From Limnoglobus roseus (GTDB taxonomy: Bacteria; Planctomycetota; Planctomycetia; Gemmatales; Gemmataceae): a DNA stretch of 64,000 nucleotides. This document shows positions 25,976 to 34,239 of the stretch, piece after piece. A program made the position numbers and the translations under genes. The stretch lies in NCBI RefSeq assembly GCF_008254045.1, contig NZ_CP042425.1, positions 434,001 to 498,000 of the forward strand. Reading direction: 5' to 3'. Numbering within the stretch: position 1 is the first letter of the stretch; each line of letters starts with the position of its first letter. Under the pieces are notes generated by a model that was not told the origin of the DNA, did no database searches, and saw only the letters and a list, made by a program, of their open reading frames with translations.

Positions 25976-27801
25976 CACGCGCCGTCAAGCAGATTTTCGT
26001 CACCGCCGTCTTCCTCGGCCTGCTGGCGCTGGCGGTCGTCCTCGACCGGGCCGACCGGCCGGCTACGGGGAACCTCGCGACGGGGGAATCGCTCCAGCGA
26101 TACGGCTTCCACCTCACCGAGTCGGCCGCGGCGTGCGGCCTCGACTTCCGCCACGGCTCGCCGACCCTGGACGCGAAGCTCGCCCACATCATGCCCGTGG
26201 TAGCCGCGATGGGGGCCGGCGTGTCGGTCGTCGATTTCGACGGCGACGGGTTGCTCGACCTGTACGCCGTCACCAGCAAGGAGGGGGAGCGGAACCGCCT
26301 CTACCGCAACCGCGGCGACGGCACCTTCGAGGACGTGGCCGCCGCGACGGGCGTCGCCGACCTGAACCGCCCCGGCACCGGCGTCTGCATGGGTGCGATC
26401 TGGGCCGACTACGACAACGACGGCTTCCCCGACTTGTTCGTCTACAAGTGGGGCAAGCCCGAACTCTTCCACAACAACAGAGGCCAGGGCTTCGACCGCG
26501 TCACCGACAAGGCGAACCTCCCGCCGTGGGTGAACGCGAACTCGGCCTGCTGGCTCGACTACGACCGCGACGGTCGCCTCGACCTGTTCGTCGCCGGGTA
26601 CTGGCCGGAAGCGCTCGACCTGTGGCACCTGCCCTCGGCGCAGGTAATGCCCGAGTCGTTCGAGTTCGCCGAGAACGGCGGCCGCAAGTACTTGCTCCGT
26701 AACCGCGGCGACGGCACGTTCGAGAACGTGACCGAGCGCGTCGGCATTACAAGCACCCGGTGGACGCTCGGCGTGGTGGCCGCCGACCTGTGCGGGACCG
26801 GGTACCCCGACCTCGTCCTCGCGAACGACTACGGCGTCTCCGAGTTCTACGCCAACAAGGGCGGGGAGCGGTTCGAGGCCGTCGGCGAGGAAGTCGGCAT
26901 CGGCGTGACGCCCAAGAGCGGCATGAACGCGAGCCTCGGCGACGTTCACAACCGCGGCCAACTCGCGATCTACGTTTCCAACATCACCGAGGGCGGCAAC
27001 CTCGTGCAGGGGAACAACCTCTGGGTGCCGACCGGCAAGACCCGCAACGGCTACCCCCGCTACGCGAACCAGGCCGGCACGCTGAACGTCGAGCGCGGCG
27101 GGTGGAGTTGGGGGGCCAAGTTCGGCGACTTGAACAACGACGGCCGGCTCGACCTGTACGTCACCAACGGCTACATCTCGGCGGCGAAGAACAAGAGCTA
27201 CTGGTACGACTACGGCAAGATCGCGGGCGGCGTGAACAAGGTGATCCGCGACGCCGCGTTCTGGCCGCCGATCGGCGACCAGAGCCTCGCGGGCTACCAG
27301 CAGAAGTGCCTGTGCCTCAACACCGGCCGGGACTTCACCGACGTGGCCGCCGCGGTCGGCGTGGAGGACACGTTCGACGGCCGGGCCGTCGCCCTCGCCG
27401 ACCTGTTCAACCGCGGCGTGCTGGACGTGGTCGTCGCCAACCAGAACGGGCCGCTGCTGCTGTACAAGAACACCGTCGCCCCGGGCCGCGACTGGGTGCA
27501 GTTCGAACTGACCGGCGGCGCCCGGCCGGACCGCGAGCCGGGGTGGAGCAACCGCAGCGCCGTCGGCGCGCAGGTCCGGCTAACATGGCGGCAAGGCACC
27601 AACGGCCCGCCGCAGGAACAACTCCAGGTGGTGACGGCCGGCGACGGGTACGCCTCGCAGGGTATGTTCCGCCTCCACTTTGGGCTAGGGTCGCAGGCCC
27701 GCGTGGAGAAGGCGGTCATCACCTGGCCGTCCGGCCGCACGCAGACGGTCGCCGCCCCCGCGACCGGCACCCTTCACCGCGTCGAGGAACCCGGCCCATG
27801 A
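25972..27801 (+). CDS. UnbV-like FG-GAP/ASPIC-UnbV protein
   Basis: The 609-residue protein has a membrane or signal helix (IFVTAVFLGLLALAVVL) and FG-GAP repeats with DxDxDG loops (VVDFDGDGLLDLYA, DYDNDGFPDLFV, LDYDRDGRLDLFV, GDLNNDGRLDLYV). It ends in an ASPIC/UnbV domain (AVGAQVRLTWRQG and GLGSQARVEKAVITWPSG). Its position directly before a UnbU/RnfD-like gene mirrors the unbV-unbU pair of enediyne warhead cassettes. Both its start and its stop overlap neighbouring genes as ATGA. It is presumably exported; in enediyne clusters the role of UnbV is not established. Confidence 0.88.
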   Translation: MTRAVKQIFVTAVFLGLLALAVVLDRADRPATGNLATGESLQRYGFHLTESAAACGLDFRHGSPTLDAKLAHIMPVVAAMGAGVSVVDFDGDGLLDLYAVTSKEGERNRLYRNRGDGTFEDVAAATGVADLNRPGTGVCMGAIWADYDNDGFPDLFVYKWGKPELFHNNRGQGFDRVTDKANLPPWVNANSACWLDYDRDGRLDLFVAGYWPEALDLWHLPSAQVMPESFEFAENGGRKYLLRNRGDGTFENVTERVGITSTRWTLGVVAADLCGTGYPDLVLANDYGVSEFYANKGGERFEAVGEEVGIGVTPKSGMNASLGDVHNRGQLAIYVSNITEGGNLVQGNNLWVPTGKTRNGYPRYANQAGTLNVERGGWSWGAKFGDLNNDGRLDLYVTNGYISAAKNKSYWYDYGKIAGGVNKVIRDAAFWPPIGDQSLAGYQQKCLCLNTGRDFTDVAAAVGVEDTFDGRAVALADLFNRGVLDVVVANQNGPLLLYKNTVAPGRDWVQFELTGGARPDREPGWSNRSAVGAQVRLTWRQGTNGPPQEQLQVVTAGDGYASQGMFRLHFGLGSQARVEKAVITWPSGRTQTVAAPATGTLHRVEEPGP

Positions 27802-28889
27802 GCCTTCAACCGTCCGACACTGTTTCCCGCCCGCGGTTTGATTTGCTGGTCCGGACGGCCCTGACCGCGGCCATTATCGGCGGCTTCTACGCGCTGCGGG
27901 GGGCACTCGTTCAGGCGTTCGCCGGGACGCTCGACCCCGCGACGATTCGCGTGGCCGCCACCATCGTCGTCCTCGCCTCGCTCTTGGGCGTGTGGTGGCC
28001 GAAGGTTCGCCGCGACGCGCGGTTCCACGCCCCGTTCCTCATCACCGTGATCCTCGCCCTCAGCGACGCCTCGTTCGGCATCCTGGAGAACCACCCCGCC
28101 CCGCCGTGGCTCGCGGCCCTCACCGGCGGGTGGGTGCTGGAATACTCGCCGACGTTCGTGACGATGGCGATCACGGTCCTCACGGAACTCGCCGTCGGCC
28201 GGTTGGTCTGGGGCCAGTGGCCGCACCTCGCCAGCGCGTACATCTCCGGCATCAGCGTCGGCATCCTCATGAAGTCGTCGGCGTTCTGGCCGTTCGCTCT
28301 GTGCGGGATGGTGTCGATCCTGTCGAAGTACGTGCTGCGGGCTGGCGACCGGCACTTGTGGAACCCGACGAACTTCGGCATGACGGCCCTGCTGTTCCTC
28401 GCCCCGCAGCACGTCGCGAGCCTGAGCGTACAGGCTGGCAACAACGGCTGGGCCGTCGCGGTCATCTGGATGCTCGGCGGCCTCATCATGTACAAGCTCA
28501 AGCGGTTCCACATCCCGATGGCGTTCATCGCGGCGTTCGTCCCGCTGGCGTTCGTCCGCAGCCTCGTGACCGACCACCCCTGGCAGACGGAACTCGCCCC
28601 GCTCACGAGTCCGATGTTCCAACTCTACATCTTCTTCATGATTACCGACCCGAAGACGACGGTCCGCGGTCGGCGGAACCAGATGATCGTTGCGGTTCTA
28701 GTGGCCGTGGCCGAGACGGCGCTACGACTGGCGTTCAAAGACGTGCATTCGCTCTACCACGCGCTCTTCATCGTCGGCCCGGCCGCGACCGTCGTCGAGA
28801 TCGTCGTCACCCGCGCGCGGGCGAAGGACCAACCGGCCACCGGGATGCGGGTACCGGCGGCCGTCGATTCGTCCCCGGTGGCGAGTTGA
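27798..28889 (+). CDS. UnbU-like / RnfD-NqrB-related integral membrane protein
   Basis: The 363-residue protein has about nine to ten hydrophobic segments. The motifs LWNPTNFGMTALLFLAP and FFMITDPKTTV match the RnfD/NqrB family, where they lie near the flavin and quinone sites of ion-pumping redox complexes. The covalent-FMN attachment motif of RnfD (S/T-G-A-T) is not evident, so classical RnfD activity is doubtful. UnbU proteins of enediyne clusters belong to the same broad family and occur with UnbV. It is the last gene of the unit and overlaps UnbV as ATGA. Possible roles are membrane electron transfer or transport of the pathway product. Confidence 0.82.
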   Translation: MSLQPSDTVSRPRFDLLVRTALTAAIIGGFYALRGALVQAFAGTLDPATIRVAATIVVLASLLGVWWPKVRRDARFHAPFLITVILALSDASFGILENHPAPPWLAALTGGWVLEYSPTFVTMAITVLTELAVGRLVWGQWPHLASAYISGISVGILMKSSAFWPFALCGMVSILSKYVLRAGDRHLWNPTNFGMTALLFLAPQHVASLSVQAGNNGWAVAVIWMLGGLIMYKLKRFHIPMAFIAAFVPLAFVRSLVTDHPWQTELAPLTSPMFQLYIFFMITDPKTTVRGRRNQMIVAVLVAVAETALRLAFKDVHSLYHALFIVGPAATVVEIVVTRARAKDQPATGMRVPAAVDSSPVAS

Positions 28890-28904
28890 CGCGCGGCAAT
28901 TTCC

Positions 28905-28934
28905 TTGCCGCGGGCCGACCCGTTGCAGTAAACT
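28905..28934 (+). promoter_or_regulatory. Candidate promoter of small secreted protein gene
   Basis: TTGCCG (28905-28910) and TAAACT (28929-28934) are separated by 18 bases and lie 41 bases before the ATG. The -35 box is the same as that proposed at 18640. Confidence 0.4.
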
Positions 28935-28974
28935 CTTACTCATCCACGGTGTTGATCCACTCCCAACCGTGCCC

Positions 28975-29364
28975 ATGTTCTGGCCCCTGCTCGAACTCGT
29001 TCGCCCCTGGCGTGCGGCCCTGTTGCTCGTTCTGCTGGCGTGCGCGTCGCCGGGGCGGGCGGCCGCGGAGTGCGGCAATTACGTCATCATTCTGAACGGC
29101 CCCGCCGCGGCCGCCCCGACCGCCACCCCCGACCACCCTGCCCCGCCGCTGCCCTGTTCCGGGCCGAACTGCTCGCGGAAGCCGGAACAGCATGCCCCGT
29201 TGCCGGTCCCAGTCGCTCCGACCGGCCCGCAGGGGAAGGATGTCACCCCGGCCGCAGGAACGGTCGAGCCGGCGCACCGGCCGGTGGTTCGCGCCGAATA
29301 TTCCCTTTCCGCCCGGCCGATCCGCCGGGCCACAGCCATCTTCCACCCGCCGCAGTGCGGCTGA
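28975..29364 (+). CDS. Small secreted proline-rich protein, unknown function
   Basis: From ATG 28975 the protein has 129 residues; a GTG two codons earlier is an alternative. It has a signal peptide (ALLLVLLACASPGRAAA) followed by ECGNYVIILNG and a Pro/Ala-rich region with PCSGPNCSRKPE. Three or four cysteines in the mature protein could form disulfides. I recall similar CGNYV.I.NG...PCSGPNCS proteins in planctomycetes but know no function. A candidate promoter precedes it and it is 80 bases from the deiodinase-like gene, so it might be co-transcribed with it. Confidence 0.65.
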   Translation: MFWPLLELVRPWRAALLLVLLACASPGRAAAECGNYVIILNGPAAAAPTATPDHPAPPLPCSGPNCSRKPEQHAPLPVPVAPTGPQGKDVTPAAGTVEPAHRPVVRAEYSLSARPIRRATAIFHPPQCG

Positions 29365-29444
29365 TCGTCCCCGTCGTTACGTAACACCTCGTCACCCGCG
29401 CGGTTGTGCGCGCGTGCATTTCCATTCCGCCCGAGGTTCCCGCC

Positions 29445-30671
29445 ATGGGACGATGGTTGTTCCTCGTTCCGCTCCTGTTCACCGCGGTCGCCGCCGCCGA
29501 AGCCCCCAAGCGACCGCCGGTGGTCCTGCCCCCGCTCGACGTGGCCAAGCTCACCGAGCCGCAGGAAGCCGCGCGGGCGGTGGCGCTGCTGGAAAAGCAG
29601 TTCCCGCAGCCGCGGCCGGAGGCGGTGCGGATGCTCCTCGCGATCCTGAAAGGCTCGGAGCTCGACGGCCCGGAGGGGTGGTTCGGGCCGGCCCAGACGC
29701 GGTACACCTGGGCGTGGCTCGCCGCGAAGCACGGCATCGACGCGAAAGGGGAGATCGCCCGCGACGCCTTCCGCGGCCCGGCGGCCGTGTTCGAGGCACT
29801 CGACCGCAACGGCGACGGGAAGGTCGCCGCCACCGACCTCGACTGGTCCGACAACAGCCCGTATGTGGCGCAAGCGAACCTGCTCAACCGCCTGTTCCGG
29901 CGGATGGACTCTAGTGGCGACGGGAAACTGACCCGCGAGGAACTGGACGACCTCTTCAAGCGGGTCGCCGACGGGAAGGATCACTTCACCGCGGACGACT
30001 TCCGCCGGGCCATGATCCCCCGCGGGTCGGCCGGCTTCTCGCCCGGCGACGCGCCGTCGCTGCCGGTCCTCGTTCGCGGTTTGTACACCGGCGAACTCGG
30101 GTCAATCCAGGAAGGGCCGGCCGTCGGCGAGGCCGCCCCGGACTTCACCCTGCCGGCAGCGGATGGCAAGCAAACCGTCCACCTCGCCCCGCTACTCGGC
30201 AAGAGACCGACGGTGCTCGTGTTCGGGAACTTCACATGCAGTCCGTTCCGCGGCTTGTTCCCGGACGTGGACGCGGCCTACGGCCGGTACAAGGACCGGG
30301 CCAACTTCGTCATGGTCTACGTCCGCGAGGCGCACCCAACCGACGGCTGGAAGATGGAGGCGAACGCCCGCGTCGGCGTGGCCGTGAAGCAGCCGACGAC
30401 CGACGCCGAGCGGGCCGCCGTGTGCGGGCAGTTCCGCGCGAAACTCCGGCCCGGCATGACCGTGCTGGTCGACGGGGTGGCGGACGCCGTCGGCAACGCC
30501 TACAGCGCCATGCCGGCCCGCCTGTACGTGATCGACGCCGCCGGCAAGGTCGCGTACAAGAGCGGCCGCGGGCCGTTCGGGTTCAAGCCCGGCGAGATGG
30601 AACAGGCACTGGCGATGAGCCTACTCGAAGCGGCCCCGGCGAAAGACGCCAAGCCCTCGACCGGGCGATGA
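29445..30671 (+). CDS. Secreted EF-hand protein fused to an iodothyronine-deiodinase/thioredoxin-like domain
   Basis: From ATG 29445 the protein has 408 residues with a signal peptide (WLFLVPLLFTAVAAAEA). Two EF-hand loops follow, DRNGDGKVAATDL (from residue 120) and DSSGDGKLTREEL (from 155). The C-terminal domain (about 230-400) begins GEAAPDFTLPAADG and contains FGNFTCSPFR with Cys265, then FVMVYVREAHPTDGW. That last string is the hallmark of the T4 deiodinase family, in which the cysteine position is selenocysteine in vertebrate enzymes. Here it is an ordinary TGC codon. The likely activity is thiol-based redox or peroxidase-like chemistry in the periplasm, perhaps calcium-modulated. Confidence 0.85.
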   Translation: MGRWLFLVPLLFTAVAAAEAPKRPPVVLPPLDVAKLTEPQEAARAVALLEKQFPQPRPEAVRMLLAILKGSELDGPEGWFGPAQTRYTWAWLAAKHGIDAKGEIARDAFRGPAAVFEALDRNGDGKVAATDLDWSDNSPYVAQANLLNRLFRRMDSSGDGKLTREELDDLFKRVADGKDHFTADDFRRAMIPRGSAGFSPGDAPSLPVLVRGLYTGELGSIQEGPAVGEAAPDFTLPAADGKQTVHLAPLLGKRPTVLVFGNFTCSPFRGLFPDVDAAYGRYKDRANFVMVYVREAHPTDGWKMEANARVGVAVKQPTTDAERAAVCGQFRAKLRPGMTVLVDGVADAVGNAYSAMPARLYVIDAAGKVAYKSGRGPFGFKPGEMEQALAMSLLEAAPAKDAKPSTGR

Positions 30672-30744
30672 CGCCCTCCGGTCCGGCCCGCGGCGTTCGC
30701 GAGTCGAACCGCCCGAAAAAATCCTTTCCCGAGGAGACCGTGCG

Positions 30745-30981
30745 ATGGCAACCGACGACGTGATCGCGAACCAGAAGGCCATCCTGGGCAACCAGGAAAA
30801 GATCCTCGCCAACCAGGCGCGAATCGAGGGCAACCAGGCCGCCCTGGAAAAACTCCTGGCCAACCAGACGACCATCATGACGAACCAGGAGTCGATCCTC
30901 GCCAACCAGGCGAAGCTCGACATCATTCTGGACAACCAGGAAACGATCCTGGCGAACCAGGAAAAGATTCTCAAGAAGTGA
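30745..30981 (+). CDS. Short coiled-coil protein of NQ heptad repeats
   Basis: The 78-residue protein is built almost wholly of the seven-residue unit ILANQEK and variants. Asn-Gln pairs stand at residues 9, 16, 23, 30, 40, 47, 54, 64 and 71, so the period is seven with two three-residue insertions. Ile/Leu at regular positions suggest a parallel coiled coil. There is no signal peptide. GAGGAG lies nine bases before the ATG. It lies 73 bases after the deiodinase-like gene and 56 bases before the ABC binding-protein gene. The regular pattern and ribosome site argue that it is real; function unknown, perhaps an oligomerisation factor. Confidence 0.75.
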   Translation: MATDDVIANQKAILGNQEKILANQARIEGNQAALEKLLANQTTIMTNQESILANQAKLDIILDNQETILANQEKILKK

Positions 30982-31037
30982 ACTCCTGGCGGCCGCCGAC
31001 CGGAGGGCCGCCTTCTCCACCCCAACCGAGGCCCAAA

Positions 31038-32198
31038 ATGACCATTCCGTACACCCGCCGCCGCGTCATCGCGCCCGCGGCCCTGCTCCTCCTGGCCGCC
31101 CTTGCCGTCCTCCCCGCCGGGTGCGGGAAGGACAAGCCGGCCGCGACCGCCGAGGCCGACCCCGGCAAGATCCGGGTCGCATACCTCGGCCTGACGTGCG
31201 AGGCCCCGATCTTCATGGCCCAGGAGAAGGGGCTGTTCGCCGAGCAAGGGATCGACGTTGAGATCGTGAAGACGGACTGGGACGGGCTGCGCGAAGGCCT
31301 CGCCAGCGGGCAGTTCCACGCCAACCACACGCTCGTCATGTACATCCTCAAGGGGGTCGAGAAGGGGAGCGACTTCAAGATCACCGCCGGCGTTCACACC
31401 GGCTGTCTGCGGGTGCAAGTTCCCGCGAACTCGCCGATCAAGACGGTCGCCGAGCTGAAGGGCAAGAAGATCGGCGTGCCGTCGAACGTCGGCAGCCCGC
31501 CGGCCATGTTCGCCAGCCGCACGTTCGCCGCCGTGGGCATCGACCCGTCGGTCGAGGCGAAGGAAGTGACGTGGGTGCCGATGGAGCCGAGCCTGCTCGG
31601 GGAGCGGTTGAAGCAGGGCGAGTTGGACGCGGTGGCGACCGCCGACCCGATCGGCACGATCCTCGAAGGGAACAAGGTGGTCAAGACCATCGCCGACCAA
31701 GCCAAGGATGCGCCGTACGCCGACGAGTTCTGCTGTGCCGTGGTCGTCAACGGCGAGTTCTCGCGGACGTACCCGGCGGCGGCGGCGAAGGTGACGAAGG
31801 CCATCCTGAAGGGGGCCAAGTGGGTGCAGGAGAACCCGAAGGCCGCGGCCGAGTTGGGCGTCGAGAAGAAGTACATCGCGGCCAAGCCCGAGATCAACAC
31901 GCAGGCACTGATGCAACTGAAGTACGTGCCGGGCATCGCCCTGGGTAAGAAGAGCGTCGAGCGGGCGGCCGAGGACATGAAGAAGGCCAAACTGCTCGGC
32001 GCGTCCACCGACCCGACGGCCCTCGCGAAGCGAGCGTGGACCGACCTGCCGGGCCTGACCGACGAGTGGGTGGTCGCCGAACGGGTCGACGCGATCGACG
32101 GTGCCCGGCCGCCGCGGCTGACGGCTCAGGGGTTCGCCTCGCTGTTCGACAACACCAAGGGCAGTTGCCTGTGCTGCACGAAGTGCTGCATCGAGTAG
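31038..32198 (+). CDS. Lipoprotein substrate-binding component, nitrate/sulfonate-type ABC transporter, Cys-rich tail
   Basis: The 386-residue protein (ATG 31038) has an RRR-containing signal and lipobox LPAGC (Cys29). The mature part begins IRVAYLGLTCEAPIFMAQEK, the usual opening of NrtA/SsuA/TauA binding proteins, and contains IKTVAELKGKKIGVPSNVGS. The C-terminus is odd: it ends CLCCTKCCIE, with five cysteines in ten residues. Such a tail is unusual in binding proteins and may bind a metal or form disulfides. Permease and ATPase genes follow after a hairpin. The substrate cannot be told; nitrate, sulfonate, thiamine-precursor or riboflavin-type ligands are all possible. Confidence 0.87.
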   Translation: MTIPYTRRRVIAPAALLLLAALAVLPAGCGKDKPAATAEADPGKIRVAYLGLTCEAPIFMAQEKGLFAEQGIDVEIVKTDWDGLREGLASGQFHANHTLVMYILKGVEKGSDFKITAGVHTGCLRVQVPANSPIKTVAELKGKKIGVPSNVGSPPAMFASRTFAAVGIDPSVEAKEVTWVPMEPSLLGERLKQGELDAVATADPIGTILEGNKVVKTIADQAKDAPYADEFCCAVVVNGEFSRTYPAAAAKVTKAILKGAKWVQENPKAAAELGVEKKYIAAKPEINTQALMQLKYVPGIALGKKSVERAAEDMKKAKLLGASTDPTALAKRAWTDLPGLTDEWVVAERVDAIDGARPPRLTAQGFASLFDNTKGSCLCCTKCCIE

Positions 32199-32233
32199 GA
32201 AGTTGTTCGAAGTCCCCCGCCGCGGCATCGCTT

Positions 32234-32272
32234 GGCTTTGTTCCCTCCCCTTGCGGGGGAGGGAACAAAGCC
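32234..32272 (+). terminator. Perfect 17-base hairpin between binding-protein and permease genes
   Basis: GGCTTTGTTCCCTCCCC pairs perfectly with the segment ending at 32272 around a 5-base loop. It lies 35 bases after the binding-protein stop and 52 bases before the permease start. No T-run follows. It could act as a partial terminator or as an mRNA-stabilising hairpin that keeps binding-protein levels higher than permease levels, and its core resembles a palindrome at 52153. Confidence 0.55.
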
Positions 32273-32324
32273 GGCCGCCCGGTGAATCGTTAAGTCGCTA
32301 CCCGCACCTGCCCGAGACCGCCCG

Positions 32325-33365
32325 ATGACTGCGAACGTCGCCGACCCGTTGCCGAGAGCCGCCGCGCCGCCCGTGCGGCGGGGCGGCGTCCCCGCCCGGC
32401 CGGTCGTCGCCGTTCTCGCGCCCGTCGTCGCGGCGGCCGTGGCCTTGGCCGTTCACTTTGCCCTGCCCGACGGCCAACTCGCGCCGCTGTCGTGGCTGGA
32501 TTCGCTCCCGTCGTGGCGGCACCCGTACCCCGTCGCGGTCGCCGCGGTGGCGGTCGGTGCGATCCTCGCGGCGGTGGGGCAGGCGGTCCTGCCGTCCCTC
32601 CGTTCGGCCGTGAGGCACGCCGCCCCGCTCGTTGCCGGGGCGGTCGGACTGGTGATCGCGTGGGAAGTCGTTACGACGAAACTGAACTGGCTGCACCAGC
32701 CCTTCTTCCCCGGCCCGGACGAGGTGTTCGGGGCGATGGTCGAGGACCGCGAAATTTTACTCGAAAGCGCCTGGCATTCGCTCTGGTTGCTCGCCGCCGG
32801 GTACGCGGTCGGGGTGACGGCGGGGCTGGTCACGGGCGTGGTTGTCGGCTGGTTCCCGCGGGTCCGGTACTGGGCCATGCCCGCACTCAAGTTCGTCGGG
32901 CCGATCCCGGCAACGGCGCTCATTCCACTGGTCATGACCCTCTGGAAGGACTCGTTCCCGTGCGCGGTCGCCCTGATCGGGTTCGCGGTCTGGTTCCCGA
33001 TGACCATCCTCACGTCGTCGGGCATCGCCAACGTCCGCCTGGCGTACCTCGACGTCGCCCGTACACTCGGGGCGGGCCGCTTCTACCTGATCTTCCACGT
33101 CGCCATCCCGGCCGCCCTGCCGAACATCTTCATCGGCCTGTTCATGGGGCTGGGGGCGTCGTTCCTCACGCTCATCGTGGCCGAGACGGTCGGCGTGCAG
33201 GCCGGGCTGGGGTGGTACCTGCGGTGGCAGCAGGGGTACATGGAGTACGCCAAGGTGTACGCCACCCTGATCCTGAGTGCGGTGTTTTTCTCGACCCTGA
33301 TGACCGTGTTGTTCAAGGTCCGCGACCGGGTGTTGAAGTGGCAGAAGGGGGTCATCAAGTGGTGA
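32325..33365 (+). CDS. ABC transporter permease (SsuC/NrtB family)
   Basis: The 346-residue membrane protein has three extra N-terminal helices compared with the usual 260-residue permease. The BPD domain follows from about residue 120, with the coupling-loop region VARTLGAGRFYLIFHVAIPA and then FIGLFMGLGASFLTLIVAET. It forms the channel for the binding protein encoded upstream. The stop codon overlaps the start of the ATPase gene. The extended N-terminus with an early hydrophobic segment (PVVAVLAPVVAAAVALAVHF) is seen in some nitrate/sulfonate permeases. Confidence 0.9.
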   Translation: MTANVADPLPRAAAPPVRRGGVPARPVVAVLAPVVAAAVALAVHFALPDGQLAPLSWLDSLPSWRHPYPVAVAAVAVGAILAAVGQAVLPSLRSAVRHAAPLVAGAVGLVIAWEVVTTKLNWLHQPFFPGPDEVFGAMVEDREILLESAWHSLWLLAAGYAVGVTAGLVTGVVVGWFPRVRYWAMPALKFVGPIPATALIPLVMTLWKDSFPCAVALIGFAVWFPMTILTSSGIANVRLAYLDVARTLGAGRFYLIFHVAIPAALPNIFIGLFMGLGASFLTLIVAETVGVQAGLGWYLRWQQGYMEYAKVYATLILSAVFFSTLMTVLFKVRDRVLKWQKGVIKW

Positions 33366-34165
33366 ACAACCCGCGGGCGGCCGAAGGGGCCGTCCTCGTC
33401 GCCCGCAACGTGAGCAAGGCGTTCACGGCCGCCGACGGGTCGACCGTCGTCGCCCTTGAGCGGGTGTCGCTCGAAGTCGCGGCCGGCGAACTGGTGTCGC
33501 TGGTCGGGCCGAGCGGGTGCGGCAAGTCCACGCTCCTGCGGCTCGCCGCAGGCCTGGACCACCCGACGGCCGGCGAACTGACGGTTGGCAACGAACCGAT
33601 CGCCGGCCCGAGCGCCGACCGCGGGCTGGTGTTCCAGGACCCGACCCTGTTCCCCTGGCTGACGGTCCGGCGGAACATCGAGGCCGGGCTGGCCGCCCGC
33701 GGGCAACTCCGCCGACGACGGCGCGAAGTGGACGAGTACCTCACGCTGGTCGGGCTGGACGGGTTCGCGGACGCCTACCCGCACCAATTGTCCGGCGGCA
33801 TGGCCCAGCGGGCGGCCCTGGCCCGCGCCCTCGTCAACCACCCCGGCGTGCTGCTCCTCGACGAACCGCTCGGCGCGCTCGACCAGTTCACGCGGATGCG
33901 GATGCAGGACGAACTTCTGCGGATCTGGGCGGCCCGCGGGACGACGATGTTGCTGGTCACGCACGACATCGACGAGGCCCTCTACCTGAGCGACCGAATC
34001 GCGGTGATGAGTCCCCGCCCCGGCCGCATCGACCGCATCCTGGACGTGGCCCTCCCCCGCCCGCGACACCGCAACGACCGCCGGTTCCTCGACCTCCGCT
34101 CACGCCTGCTCGAAGCCTTCGACCTGACGTGCGTTGAGCCGGCCCCCGCGTCGCCACCGCATTGA
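33362..34165 (+). CDS. ABC transporter ATP-binding protein (SsuB/NrtD family)
   Basis: The 267-residue ATPase starts at GTG overlapping the permease stop (GTGA). It has Walker A GPSGCGKST (residues 49-57), Q-loop VFQDPTLFPW, signature LSGGMAQR, Walker B LLLDEPLGALD and an intact H-loop in LLVTHDIDEA. It energises the import system with the two preceding genes. The C-terminal tail is Pro/Ala-rich and adds no domain. A longer in-frame reading exists through the permease gene but is a shadow. Confidence 0.92.
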   Translation: MNNPRAAEGAVLVARNVSKAFTAADGSTVVALERVSLEVAAGELVSLVGPSGCGKSTLLRLAAGLDHPTAGELTVGNEPIAGPSADRGLVFQDPTLFPWLTVRRNIEAGLAARGQLRRRRREVDEYLTLVGLDGFADAYPHQLSGGMAQRAALARALVNHPGVLLLDEPLGALDQFTRMRMQDELLRIWAARGTTMLLVTHDIDEALYLSDRIAVMSPRPGRIDRILDVALPRPRHRNDRRFLDLRSRLLEAFDLTCVEPAPASPPH

Positions 34166-34239
34166 GTATGAACCGGCGGCGAATCCATCACGTTGTTGGT
34201 GAACGCAGACCGCCGTTGGAAACCCGTGACATTCCCGCC

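Noticed and set aside
30237..30239. Possible selenocysteine in the deiodinase-like protein
   Set aside because: The codon is TGC, a normal cysteine, and no SECIS-like hairpin is needed.
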